Source: Candidatus Thorarchaeota archaeon SMTZ1-45
GTDB lineage: Archaea > Asgardarchaeota > Thorarchaeia > Thorarchaeales > Thorarchaeaceae
Reading direction: 5' to 3'
Assembly: GCA_001563335.1 (NCBI GenBank)
Contig: LRSL01000058.1
Location: 1 to 64,000, forward strand
DNA: 64,000 nucleotides
Part shown: positions 30,772 to 40,314 of the stretch, piece by piece
How the letters are laid out: each line of letters starts with the position of its first letter
Numbering within the stretch: position 1 is the first letter of the stretch
Position numbers and translations under genes: made by a program
The notes under the pieces: model-generated
Told to the model about the DNA's origin: nothing
The model's database searches: none
The model's input: only the letters and a program-made list of their open reading frames with translations

Positions 30772-30832
30772 GAGAGGACTGTCGCACATAGTCCTGCATT
30801 AAGGTCTTTCTCTCTCTACGTTGGCCTTAATG
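30772..30832. promoter_or_regulatory. two consecutive hairpins upstream of the PIN gene
   Basis: AGGACT-GTCGCACAT-AGTCCT followed by CATTAAGG (30797-30804) / CCTTAATG (30825-30832). Confidence 0.35.
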
Positions 30833-31199
30833 ATAAGCATGCGAAATGACGATTAAAGGTTGCGATTTGGCATGAACTGGGATTTCAGGATCATTTTTCA
30901 TTCCTGTTTCCTATTTTGACCTAAAATGAGGATATACCCCAACATACCAATTCCTATCCATGCAATTGATTCGAAGAATTTTGAATAATAATTGATAGTG
31001 ATTGTCAAGTTGTTTACTATCTCAAAATTGAAAGAATCACCATAATTCTCCCCACATATCCAGGTATCTTACGTCGGAATGATTTGATCTCATTCTCTTT
31101 GAAGAATATAGACAATGAATTATGCCTCTAATCTAATCGCTCAAGAAATTAAGCAAACTTCCAAAAAAACACATGCCCACAGTCTTTTTATACGAGTAT

Positions 31200-31224
31200 G
31201 TGATATCATAATATGATATATCAC
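31200..31224. promoter_or_regulatory. dyad operator-like element near a TATA-like box
   Basis: GTGATATCATAATATGATATATCAC, imperfect palindrome just downstream of TTTTTATAC. Confidence 0.5.
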
Positions 31225-31475
31225 CTATAGCACGGTCAAGAGGCACGCTGGAGTTTCGCCAACCACAAGGGTTAACTGCGATTGTTCCCATCTCTTTACC
31301 AAACAAGGGCGTAGCATATTCAATGTGCGAGCCGATTAAGCTCTTTGGCGTGCGGAGCTTATCTTGCGATTAACTTCAAAATGGGTTCTTCGGAACGCGG
31401 CGCACAAAACATTAGGTGGTGGCGCGGCAATGCACCGCGTTGCTCGCACAGAGCTACGCCCACCCTCTCTTTCTT
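31225..31475 (+). ncRNA. candidate structured RNA (free ncRNA or long 5' leader), family unknown
   Basis: Long-range helices GGGCGTAGC (31307-31315)/GCTACGCCC (31453-31461) and TGTGCGAGC (31324-31332)/GCTCGCACA (31442-31450) enclosing three hairpins (TAAGCTC/GAGCTTA; GTTC-TTCG-GAAC; CGCGG/CCGCG); non-coding, GC-rich in an AT-rich intergenic region. Confidence 0.6.
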
Positions 31476-31514
31476 AGGATTGCAATCTGAATGAATGGCG
31501 ATTAATGTGCGTAA

Positions 31515-32099
31515 ATGAACGAGCTAATTAGGGGAAATGTGCCCGATTGTCTGATTACCATGGCCAAACTTAGCTTTTTTACAATCCTTGGAATCGTCAT
31601 AGTGACCCTGCTCTTTATTTCAGCAATACCGCAAGTGACTGCTGGACTAGAGGGTTTCATGATAAGCCAAGATAGCAATGAACCAGACATCTGGGAGTGG
31701 GGAATAGAAGGCGAGCCTGAGCTAGGTCAAGGATTTGATGTTTGGGCGAATGTTTCCGATCAAGATGATGATCTGAAGAATGTCACTGTTCAAGTTATTG
31801 GGCCAAACATGACTATCAATAATCTCATGACTTTTAATGGTACATTCTATACTGGATTCGTTCCAGCTTTTCCAAATGATGGGACATTCAGCGTAAGAAT
31901 TCGCGCTTATGATTTGGAAAACAATACAAGGACTAGTACCTTGGTTTACATCGATTTCGAGTCAAATCCGACACCAACAATAGATCCTTCAGTTACTATG
32001 CCCATCGTTGTAGGCTCAAGTGTCGGTTTCATGGTATTCGTTGTCGGTCTGGCTTTGCTGTATGACCGAAGAACTGTTCCTGACTTAGAAGGACTCTGA
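31515..32099 (+). CDS. secreted/membrane-anchored protein with extracellular Ig-like domain (possible start ATG 31560)
   Basis: Signal-like FFTILGIVIVTLLFISAIPQ; single beta-rich domain; C-terminal TM (TMPIVVGSSVGFMVFVVGLALLYDRR). Confidence 0.7.
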   Translation: MNELIRGNVPDCLITMAKLSFFTILGIVIVTLLFISAIPQVTAGLEGFMISQDSNEPDIWEWGIEGEPELGQGFDVWANVSDQDDDLKNVTVQVIGPNMTINNLMTFNGTFYTGFVPAFPNDGTFSVRIRAYDLENNTRTSTLVYIDFESNPTPTIDPSVTMPIVVGSSVGFMVFVVGLALLYDRRTVPDLEGL

Positions 32100-32102
32100 T
32101 AA

Positions 32103-32122
32103 TTATATCATATGTGATATAA
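32103..32122. promoter_or_regulatory. palindromic operator upstream of the ABC permease gene
   Basis: TTATATCA-TATG-TGATATAA, 8-bp arms immediately upstream of TTTTATAAG. Confidence 0.55.
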
Positions 32123-32140
32123 TCGCGAGTTTTATAAGTC

Positions 32141-34960
32141 TTGGAGCTTCGTGAACAAGAGGTCGCTGCTACTATGTTTAGGTACGCCTTCAAGCGAGTC
32201 GCTCGCAGTTATCGTCTTTTCATTGCATTAACTATTGGTGTTCTTTTAGCTACAACTTTTTTCGCGAGCACGAATGTCGCTGCTGACGTTCTGTCCAAAG
32301 ATGCTCTTGATGCCAGTATTGAAGGATACCTATACGATTTCTCAGTCGAGAGTGAGTTATCAAATTGGACTGTTTCGGATATGGAAACTCTAGAAACAGA
32401 CCTTGTCAACCTTACTGGGATTATAGCATCAACTCATTCCTCTCAGTTCACGTTCGAGTTCAATAATTCAGGCTTGAATATGACTCTTGCAGGTCTTGAA
32501 ATGTCATCAGATCTGACAACAGGGTTGCAGTTGATATCAGGCAAGTCGACTCTTGGACCCAATGAAACGTATATTGTAAGTGGTTCAGCAAATGAATCCC
32601 TCTTTGCTTTGGATCAGATTGTCGAAATGGAAATTGTTGTGCTCAGGGGATTTAATCCTCCAACTATAATTCAACGAAATCTTACAGTGGTTGGGTATGT
32701 ATACCTTCCTGATGATACTAGAGATTCAATATTACAATCCACATCTGGTAGTTTCTTCGACCTTTTGTCAGGAGGTGACTTAAGTGCATTAGGTCTTATT
32801 GGTCAGCGTTCTTACAATCTAATGATTTCTGATTGGGAATTGACTGTGCAATCGATACTTGAAGAGGCCTCTGAGGTTTCTTTGCACAATAAGATTGCTG
32901 TTCGTAATTTAATTCATCTTCAGATTGACCGTCCGCGATATCTAGACCCCTATGATATTGGGGCTTCACTGACAAGACTCGACCAAATTAAAACCTCCAT
33001 AAGTTCACGCTCGAGTCAATATGATGCAACAGTCATTTCTAACCTTGAGTTTACGCTAACATTATATCAATTCATGCAACTTGGAATGAATCTTCAATTT
33101 GTTTCATTATCTCTCCCTATCTTTCTCCTCGCTTATTTCACGGGAACAATGGTCAGCGATGTGGGATACAATTTCCGAAGACGAGAGATTGGACTTCTTC
33201 TCACGAAAGGGTATCAAAATCATACGATTAAGCGCATGTTTCTTGTTGAAGGCGCCTTAGTTGGCGGAATTGCTGGTGCTGCTTCAATCTTTCTTGGTAC
33301 TGCGGCAGCATATTACGTGCTTGGAATCACTGAAGTGAATTTCCTTACTGCTGTTATTAGTAATATTGTTGCTATTATCCTATCAATCATCGTTGGGATG
33401 TTCCTTGGATTATTCTCAGTGTGGCGGCCAGCAGGTCGGGCATCGAAACTTGAGGTTTTAGATGCTCTGAAACAATATATCTACGTGGAGGATGTATCAG
33501 AATACAAGCGACTTCTCCCAACTGTTTCTCTGATATTAGGATCTTACAAAATAATAGTATGGCTTCTTGGTATTGATATAGGTGGTCTATTCGGATCAAT
33601 CAATTTCGGGAATTTTGCAATTGCGTTATTGATTGTAGCATGGCTCATGGTTGATGGTATCCTCAACACACTTGGTCCACTTCTTTTCCTCTATGGTGCA
33701 ACAAGGGTGTTTATGAAGGGGTCACTTAGATTCCAAGAAGCTGTTGTGAGTGCAGGTCGAAGGTTCTTTGGAGCATTCGGAAATCTAGCTACAAGAAATG
33801 TGAAGCGGAATCCTGCTCGAACTGCGGCACTTGTATTCATAATCTCATTAATTGTATCCTATGGGATATTCGCAACTGGAAGTCTTTATTCTCAGGCTGA
33901 TTATATTGAGCGAAACGCTAGATATGATGTAGGAGCAGATGTTAGACTTCAACTCAATGCAGGAGCGAACATGACAGAGATGCTAGAGTCTGTACTAGAT
34001 TATAATGGAGTAGAAGATGCAACACCTGTGTATTATCTTGACCTTCGAGTTGGTAACACGCAAATAGAAACGCGAGGTATACGACCCAGTGAATGGACTG
34101 ATATTGGGTATTGGGAGCCTGAATGGTTCATAGGTGATATTACAGAGATGCTAGATAATCTAGGAGATGATGGTATCATCATATCCAGAGATGTCGCAAA
34201 GAGGTTGGAGCTGGATGTTGGGGATACGATTTATGTGGATGGTCCATTTGGTTCAGGAACCTATGGATTGACCATTGTTGGTCTTATTGGCTATCTTACA
34301 GTGATTGAGGTAGCTTTTGCAGGCGTTACATTTTCAACAGGTGGAGATTACATTTCTATTGTATCTGAAGACTTCCTGAATGATAGTATGCTTATTCATA
34401 CATCAACAGCTAATGTGCTGATTGACACTGCTTCGAATGTAAATGGCACAATCCTTCAGGAACAGTTGCTTCAGGATTTCGACGAAGTGTATAGGACCTT
34501 CTCTGTCACTTCTGAAATAGCAGATTATCAATCAAGTCCTCTCAGAAGCGGCTCGACTAAGATTCAATGGTTAGCAATAAGCTTCGCAATCATACTTGCC
34601 ATGGTTGGAACGGGTTTAGTGGTATATCTCACTCTAAGAGAAAAGGATGTAGAGATTGCTTTGTTGTCTGTTCGAGGTTTCAGCAAATGGCAGATGTTCA
34701 AAACACTTCTTGCTGAAGTGATGGTGACTATCCTATTCGCCCTTATATTGGGAGTGTTTGTTGGATATGTTGAGAATCTTGGACAGGTTTCACAATTGAA
34801 TACAAATGCAACTGGTCTAATACGTTATGAGGTGACCCTTGGAGGCGCAGCATTCTACACAAATCTCATACTCGTAGGTGTGATCTTACTAGCTGCAATA
34901 ATTCCTGTCTGGTTGTCCTCCAGACGCCCAGAATCAAAGGTCGACATACTAAGAGCATAG
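32141..34960 (+). CDS. ABC transporter permease, FtsX/MacB-like (probable start ATG 32174)
   Basis: Two FtsX-like TM blocks with MacB-like periplasmic-type domain; REIGLLLTKGYQNHTIKRMFLVEG and REKDVEIALLSVRGFSKWQM motifs. Confidence 0.88.
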   Translation: MELREQEVAATMFRYAFKRVARSYRLFIALTIGVLLATTFFASTNVAADVLSKDALDASIEGYLYDFSVESELSNWTVSDMETLETDLVNLTGIIASTHSSQFTFEFNNSGLNMTLAGLEMSSDLTTGLQLISGKSTLGPNETYIVSGSANESLFALDQIVEMEIVVLRGFNPPTIIQRNLTVVGYVYLPDDTRDSILQSTSGSFFDLLSGGDLSALGLIGQRSYNLMISDWELTVQSILEEASEVSLHNKIAVRNLIHLQIDRPRYLDPYDIGASLTRLDQIKTSISSRSSQYDATVISNLEFTLTLYQFMQLGMNLQFVSLSLPIFLLAYFTGTMVSDVGYNFRRREIGLLLTKGYQNHTIKRMFLVEGALVGGIAGAASIFLGTAAAYYVLGITEVNFLTAVISNIVAIILSIIVGMFLGLFSVWRPAGRASKLEVLDALKQYIYVEDVSEYKRLLPTVSLILGSYKIIVWLLGIDIGGLFGSINFGNFAIALLIVAWLMVDGILNTLGPLLFLYGATRVFMKGSLRFQEAVVSAGRRFFGAFGNLATRNVKRNPARTAALVFIISLIVSYGIFATGSLYSQADYIERNARYDVGADVRLQLNAGANMTEMLESVLDYNGVEDATPVYYLDLRVGNTQIETRGIRPSEWTDIGYWEPEWFIGDITEMLDNLGDDGIIISRDVAKRLELDVGDTIYVDGPFGSGTYGLTIVGLIGYLTVIEVAFAGVTFSTGGDYISIVSEDFLNDSMLIHTSTANVLIDTASNVNGTILQEQLLQDFDEVYRTFSVTSEIADYQSSPLRSGSTKIQWLAISFAIILAMVGTGLVVYLTLREKDVEIALLSVRGFSKWQMFKTLLAEVMVTILFALILGVFVGYVENLGQVSQLNTNATGLIRYEVTLGGAAFYTNLILVGVILLAAIIPVWLSSRRPESKVDILRA

Positions 34961-35860
34961 GTGATAATAATGAGTACGAAAGCGTATATTCAAGCAGATG
35001 ACCTCGTGAAGGTCTATCGTCTAGGAAATGTGGAGGTTCAAGCCCTCCGGGGCCTCTCAATGCAGGTAGCCCAAGGTGAGATGGTCGCAATAGTCGGAGC
35101 GAGTGGGTCAGGAAAGACTACCCTGCTCAACATACTAGGTGGAATCACCAGAGCAACTGCAGGAAACACAGTTGTTGCTGGCTATGATGTAACCAACGCA
35201 AATTCGGTACAACTTGTCGCTCTCCGCCGTGAGATTGTCGGACATATCTTTCAAGAACTCAATCTTATTCCTACCCTCACAGCCTATGAGAATGTAGAGT
35301 TGCCTATGCTCGCAGCGAAAGTTGATGGAAGTAGAAGGAAAGCACGAGTTGAGGAATTGCTTTCTGTTGTGGGTCTCGAAGATAGAATGAAACACAAACC
35401 TGATGAGTTGTCTGGTGGAGAACGACAGCGAGTCGCTATCGCTGCAGCTATTGCTAATGACCCGAAAGTCCTACTTTGTGATGAGCCTACTGGGGATCTC
35501 GATACAGAAACAGGGGGCATCATTGTCGAGTATTTGCATAAAGTAAACAAGGAATATGGGAAGACTGTTTTGATGGTTACACACGACCCTTCAGTTGCTC
35601 GGCAATGTGATCGAATCTATAGGATTCGTGATGGTCAAATCATATCTGTTCAGTCACCTACAGCTGATGATCAATCAGAAGCAACCTCAAGGGTGGATGT
35701 CATTCGCGAAAGGCTTACAGAGATTAAAGCTGAGATTGCGCGTCTTGATGAACAAGCCAGGGCTGGTACTGTTGACCTTGGCGTGTTTGCAGGACGAAGG
35801 ACGGCTCTAGCAGATCGACAAAAGATGTTCGAAGAAGAGTTACACAGATTGGGTTTGTAA
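34961..35860 (+). CDS. ABC transporter ATP-binding protein, LolD/MacB-type (probable start ATG 34970)
   Basis: Walker A GASGSGKTTLL, signature LSGGERQRVAIAAA, Walker B VLLCDEPTGDLD. Confidence 0.95.
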   Translation: MIIMSTKAYIQADDLVKVYRLGNVEVQALRGLSMQVAQGEMVAIVGASGSGKTTLLNILGGITRATAGNTVVAGYDVTNANSVQLVALRREIVGHIFQELNLIPTLTAYENVELPMLAAKVDGSRRKARVEELLSVVGLEDRMKHKPDELSGGERQRVAIAAAIANDPKVLLCDEPTGDLDTETGGIIVEYLHKVNKEYGKTVLMVTHDPSVARQCDRIYRIRDGQIISVQSPTADDQSEATSRVDVIRERLTEIKAEIARLDEQARAGTVDLGVFAGRRTALADRQKMFEEELHRLGL

Positions 35861-35896
35861 GTAAATCGCCTACCTCGATATCTTTTTGTCCCGCAC

Positions 35897-36799
35897 ATGA
35901 GATGCCTAGAATTGGTGGTCTTACTGCAACTCCCTATCGTCGCTGTCCATGGCGGAGCTACAGTCTTTGAGAAGAAGAATCATGAGGCTATTCTAAAAGC
36001 AGTCAGAGCTGCTGCTAAACTTGGTATGCAAGCTCTTGAGAAAGGTGGTTCAGCTCTTGATGCAGTAGAAGCAACTATATGGGTACTTGAAGAAACAGAT
36101 CTCTTCACTGCAGGACTGGGTGCTAGTAAGAACCGTGATGGTGAGATTGAGCTGGATGCGATGATAATGGATGGGAACCGCCTTCAAAGTGGAGCTGTGA
36201 TGGCAGTGCAAAACATAGTCCATCCCATCTCTCTCGCAAGATATGTTTTAGAAAGGACAGCAAACTCTCAGATTGTCGGTTCTGGAGCAAACAAGCTATA
36301 CGAACAGATGTTGGCTGAGGGGTATCGAAAGGAAACCTCTGTCCGAAAGACTGAGGCGCCAATCATGGTAAAGAACTACGACACAGTTGGTGCAGTAGCT
36401 GTTGATAGAAGTGGTAGAATAGTGTCAGGTTCTTCAACGAGTGGTTGGCCAGGAAAAATGCCAGGTCGTGTGGGTGATTCACCAATCATTGGGGCTGGTG
36501 TATATGCAAATGATGTTGCTGGTGCAAGCTGCACTGGAAAGGGGGAGCAGATACTTAGGATTACAATGGGAAGGATGGCTGTTTATCATGTTGAACAAGG
36601 TCTGTCTGTTCAACAAGCTGCAGAAAATGTGATGACTGAGCTGCGTCAGAAGACCACAGGTGAAGCTGGTCTTATCCTGGTGAATAAATTCGGTGATTTG
36701 GCAATAGACTTCGATACGACTCATATGCCTGTTGCAGTGATTTCGAAAGACATGAGTGAAGTGTTCTACTCGATGACCCCCGAATGGCCTATTGACTAG
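35897..36799 (+). CDS. isoaspartyl peptidase / type-2 L-asparaginase (Ntn hydrolase)
   Basis: VAVHGGA..., GGSALDAVEATIWVLE, nucleophile region YDTVGAVAVDRSGRIVSGSSTSGWPGKMPGRVGDSPIIGAGVYAND. Confidence 0.93.
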   Translation: MRCLELVVLLQLPIVAVHGGATVFEKKNHEAILKAVRAAAKLGMQALEKGGSALDAVEATIWVLEETDLFTAGLGASKNRDGEIELDAMIMDGNRLQSGAVMAVQNIVHPISLARYVLERTANSQIVGSGANKLYEQMLAEGYRKETSVRKTEAPIMVKNYDTVGAVAVDRSGRIVSGSSTSGWPGKMPGRVGDSPIIGAGVYANDVAGASCTGKGEQILRITMGRMAVYHVEQGLSVQQAAENVMTELRQKTTGEAGLILVNKFGDLAIDFDTTHMPVAVISKDMSEVFYSMTPEWPID

Positions 36800-36802
36800 A
36801 CG

Positions 36803-37999
36803 CTAGTCAAGGAGTCGTTTCTCTCCGGATATTTTTAAGATCTCAGTGATGTCCTGACTGACCTCCAAACATCCAAGATATTTCTTCTCACTATCTCTTA
36901 CAGCAAAGTAACGAATATGAATGGTCTTTCCTCCGAGATTGATCCAAAACTCTGCTGAATCTCTCGTTGCTTTTCTGAAGTCATTCAAAATCTGCTCAAC
37001 TACGTGCACACTCTTTTTTGGATGACATAACTGCACACTTCTCCCAATTACTGCTCTTGAACGGACAAAGATTCTATCAGGTGACTCACTGAAGAATTGA
37101 ACTCTGTCTTGCGCGTCTACAAAGGTCATATCGATTGGCAAGTGCTTAAAAATCGCCTCAAGTGTGTCAACAGAGAGTTTTCCACTACCAAAAACAACCT
37201 CACTTCCTTCTGAAACAATTGGTTTCTCAACTTGAACTGGGGCTCTTATTCCAACAGGTTTGATTGAATAACTGCAATATCCAATGTCATCAAAATCCTG
37301 GATGACAATCTCCCATTCCTGTTCGCCAAACAGTCTCAAGGATGCTGGGAATAGGATATTGTTCTCCTTATTGAAGTGGCTTGCAAGCATATTAGCCAAA
37401 GTTGTTGACGCATTGCTTAGCTTGCCCAGATTCTCGATCAGTTCTTTATTTGAGTCTGAATTCAGGTCAAATAGTCCTTTCTCAATTTCATGAATTTCCT
37501 GATGCTCACTCCACATTGCTGCTGGTGGTCCTGTGAGACCATGTTTTTCCAGAACTGGAAAGAGGGCATTTTCTTCACGTAAATAGTGGGTTGTGGATTC
37601 ACCAAAGAATTCAAGTAATTGCCTTATCCGATCGAGATACGCAGGGTTTGGTTCACTTTCTTCCTCTGAAATCGTTTTGGTGAGGGAATGCAGTTCGTTA
37701 GCATATTCCATGAGGAGGGCATGCTCAGACATCAGAGTGTGGATAGGATGTCCCTTTGGTACAATTGGTTTTTGAGCTTGAACGGTATCTCTAAAGACTT
37801 CGAGACTCATATTATAAAGGGTTTGAAAGACTTCATTAGATAATCCCTCTCTGATTAACTCATCTTTTACCAGCATCATCTCTGCTGGATTAACAACACC
37901 CAGTGTCTTCACGAAGTCTTTCTTGAGTTCCCTAGTATCCTCTCCTACATCAATCCTCTTAGCAATCTCTTTGAGGATATTCTTCCTTTCACTCGCCAT
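36803..37999 (-). CDS. DUF438/hemerythrin HHE/PAS-domain protein
   Basis: N-terminal DUF438-like region, HTLMSEHALLMEYANEL...THYLREENALFPVLEKHG hemerythrin His/Glu pattern, C-terminal PAS. Confidence 0.85.
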   Translation of the reverse strand: MASERKNILKEIAKRIDVGEDTRELKKDFVKTLGVVNPAEMMLVKDELIREGLSNEVFQTLYNMSLEVFRDTVQAQKPIVPKGHPIHTLMSEHALLMEYANELHSLTKTISEEESEPNPAYLDRIRQLLEFFGESTTHYLREENALFPVLEKHGLTGPPAAMWSEHQEIHEIEKGLFDLNSDSNKELIENLGKLSNASTTLANMLASHFNKENNILFPASLRLFGEQEWEIVIQDFDDIGYCSYSIKPVGIRAPVQVEKPIVSEGSEVVFGSGKLSVDTLEAIFKHLPIDMTFVDAQDRVQFFSESPDRIFVRSRAVIGRSVQLCHPKKSVHVVEQILNDFRKATRDSAEFWINLGGKTIHIRYFAVRDSEKKYLGCLEVSQDITEILKISGEKRLLD

Positions 38000-38017
38000 A
38001 AAATCGCCAATGATATG

Positions 38018-38785
38018 TTATGAAACTGTCTTGATATTTCCTTTGACTCCGATTTCAAAAACCCTCAATGGAATATTCCGACCAGTGTTCACAATAGCTT
38101 GGGCTACAACCCTGACTAGCCCATGGCAACAAGGAACCTCCATATGAACAACAGACACATCCTTTACGTTATTGACTTTAAACATCTGAGTAAGCTTTTC
38201 GAGGTTTTGCTGATAATCTTCGAACTTAGGACAGACTAGAACTGCGGCTTTATCCTTCAGAAAGTCTTCATGCATTGATGTATATGCTAATGCTGCACAA
38301 TCTGCAATAATGAGGACACTAGCATTCCTAAGAACTGGGTGTTGTGGCATTAGCAATCTAAGTTTAATTGGCCAATGCGTGAGTCTAGACTCTTTTGGCT
38401 TCAAGATGGTTTCAGGCAATAGATGATCAGGACCTTCATGGACACTAACATCTCCCTCAAAATAGGTGAATTTCTCACTTCCTACACATCCCACTTCTTG
38501 ACTTGCTAGTCTTTGCTTTCTGATATTCTGTTTTGCTGCAATTTCATCAAAAGGAACAGTTTCGACCTCTCTGAGTGTCAATGCTCCTTCAGGACATTCA
38601 CCTAGGCAAGCACCCAGACCATCACAGAATGATTCAGACACTACCTTAGCTTTTCCGTCGACTATCTGAAGTGCACCCTCAGCACATCCTGGTACACAAT
38701 TACCACATCCCGTGCAGAGGTCTTCGTCTATGTGTATCATGAGTCTTTTTACAATGGTCGTAGAGCTTTCCATCATCTTCACCAT
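38018..38785 (-). CDS. 4Fe-4S ferredoxin-domain protein
   Basis: CTGCGNCVPGCAEGAL and CDGLGACLGECPEGAL clusters. Confidence 0.88.
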   Translation of the reverse strand: MVKMMESSTTIVKRLMIHIDEDLCTGCGNCVPGCAEGALQIVDGKAKVVSESFCDGLGACLGECPEGALTLREVETVPFDEIAAKQNIRKQRLASQEVGCVGSEKFTYFEGDVSVHEGPDHLLPETILKPKESRLTHWPIKLRLLMPQHPVLRNASVLIIADCAALAYTSMHEDFLKDKAAVLVCPKFEDYQQNLEKLTQMFKVNNVKDVSVVHMEVPCCHGLVRVVAQAIVNTGRNIPLRVFEIGVKGNIKTVS

Positions 38786-38798
38786 AGTTAATTATTTA

Positions 38799-38831
38799 TT
38801 GGTCTACTATTATAAATATAGTAGTTACCAA
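38799..38831. promoter_or_regulatory. dyad in divergent promoter between ferredoxin and HxlR genes
   Basis: TTGGT-CTACTAT-tataaat-ATAGTAG-tt-ACCAA. Confidence 0.55.
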
Positions 38832-38847
38832 TTGGGAAGTTAATATC

Positions 38848-39243
38848 ATGACAGGGCGAACAAAAGAAGATGTGGAAAGGTGTCCGGTGTTCGCTGCATC
38901 TCGGATTCTAGGGAAGCGTTGGTCGATTCTCATCATTCAAGTTCTACTGAGGCCTGAGGCTATCATTGGAATGAGATTCAATGATCTGCATAAAGAGCTA
39001 AGCTGGATTAGCCCAAAAGTTCTGACGCAACGACTCAGAGAACTTCAAGAAAGTGGAATCATATCTAGAGATGTTGATGCTAGCTCAATTCCACCAAAGG
39101 TATGGTACACACTAACTGAGAAAGGCAGAGACCTTGGACCCACCTTGGAAACTATGCAAGCTTGGGGCATGAAACATGGTGGTCGAGTTGTTGCTGTCTG
39201 TTTGAGTAAGGGCTTCGAACATTGCCATGAGTGTCAACATTAA
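38848..39243 (+). CDS. HxlR-family winged-helix transcriptional regulator
   Basis: CPVFAASRILGKRWSILIIQVLL...FNDLHKELSWISPKVLTQRLRELQESGII. Confidence 0.92.
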   Translation: MTGRTKEDVERCPVFAASRILGKRWSILIIQVLLRPEAIIGMRFNDLHKELSWISPKVLTQRLRELQESGIISRDVDASSIPPKVWYTLTEKGRDLGPTLETMQAWGMKHGGRVVAVCLSKGFEHCHECQH

Positions 39244-39303
39244 CAAAATGAGATATTAGAAGCTACTGCATTTTCTCCTCCTGGAATTCAGGAGTGGTCC
39301 TAT

Positions 39304-40287
39304 ATGAAACGCAAAATCAAATATGGCGCCAGATTGAGTCGTGTAATTTCAACAGTTGCACCTGATAGCGAGAACCCAAATATTACTCCATATGAGCGAA
39401 TTCAATGGTCACGTGTCCGACAGGTCGCTCAAGAATGTGAAAGGTTGGGATTTGATTCAGTAATTGTACCAGATCATCCTATGGATGATGTGTCTCGATA
39501 TGCTTGTATGTCTACATTAGCAGCCCTAGCTGCAAGCACTGAAAGAGTTACTATAGGAACACTCACTACTAACACAATGAGATACCTCCCTAATCCATCA
39601 CTATTCATCAAGGAAGTTGCCACTTTGGATGACATTTCTAATGGCCGATTATATCCGTTTGGTCTTGGTCTTGGCTGGACTCCCCATGAATATGAGGCAT
39701 TCGGATTTCCTTTTCCACCTCACAAGATTCGACTTGCTCAGATGAAAGAAACGATTGAAATGATGAAACTGATGTTTACAGAGGATTTGGTCACTTATGA
39801 GGGTGAATATTTCCAAATCAAGAATGCTATCTGTGAGCCTAAACCGGTTCAAAAACCATTTCCGATCGTTATAGGAGCGCGTGGGAACAGGACTCTTAGT
39901 CTTGCCACTGAATATGCTGATCACATCGACATATATGGAGGGATGGACTTGGATGATCTTCAAGAACGGCTTAGTTTTGTTGAGGACACTTGCTCAGAAA
40001 TCGGACGAGACTTCAAAGAGATTTTATTCTCATGGGGTTGTTGGTTCTGGATATATGAAAATGAAAAAGAGAGAGACAAATATGCCTCAGAAATTAAGCG
40101 TCTATCCGAGTATCCAGAAGACAGATTCCAAGCAAAAATAATAATGGGGACTCCTGAAGAAATCGTTGAGAAGTTCGAATCACTCATCGACCTAGGAATC
40201 ACCTATTTCACATTGAGGTTTGAAGATTTGCCTAGCACGCATGGGCTAGAGCTATTTGCCGAGCATGTAATGCCCGAACTAAATTGA
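39304..40287 (+). CDS. LLM-class (F420-dependent type) flavin oxidoreductase
   Basis: Luciferase-like TIM barrel motifs: LGFDSVIVPDHPMDD, GRLYPFGLGLGWTPHEYEAFGFPFP, PIVIGARGNRTLSLATEYADHID. Confidence 0.9.
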   Translation: MKRKIKYGARLSRVISTVAPDSENPNITPYERIQWSRVRQVAQECERLGFDSVIVPDHPMDDVSRYACMSTLAALAASTERVTIGTLTTNTMRYLPNPSLFIKEVATLDDISNGRLYPFGLGLGWTPHEYEAFGFPFPPHKIRLAQMKETIEMMKLMFTEDLVTYEGEYFQIKNAICEPKPVQKPFPIVIGARGNRTLSLATEYADHIDIYGGMDLDDLQERLSFVEDTCSEIGRDFKEILFSWGCWFWIYENEKERDKYASEIKRLSEYPEDRFQAKIIMGTPEEIVEKFESLIDLGITYFTLRFEDLPSTHGLELFAEHVMPELN

Positions 40288-40314
40288 AGAATATTCTTGA
40301 GGTTCTCGTACATC

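Noticed and set aside
31225-31475. Assignment of the structured RNA to SRP RNA or RNase P RNA
   Set aside because: I could not find the conserved GNAR tetraloop/AGCAG loop of SRP helix 8 or the CR-I/CR-V signatures of RNase P on either strand, so the family is left unassigned.
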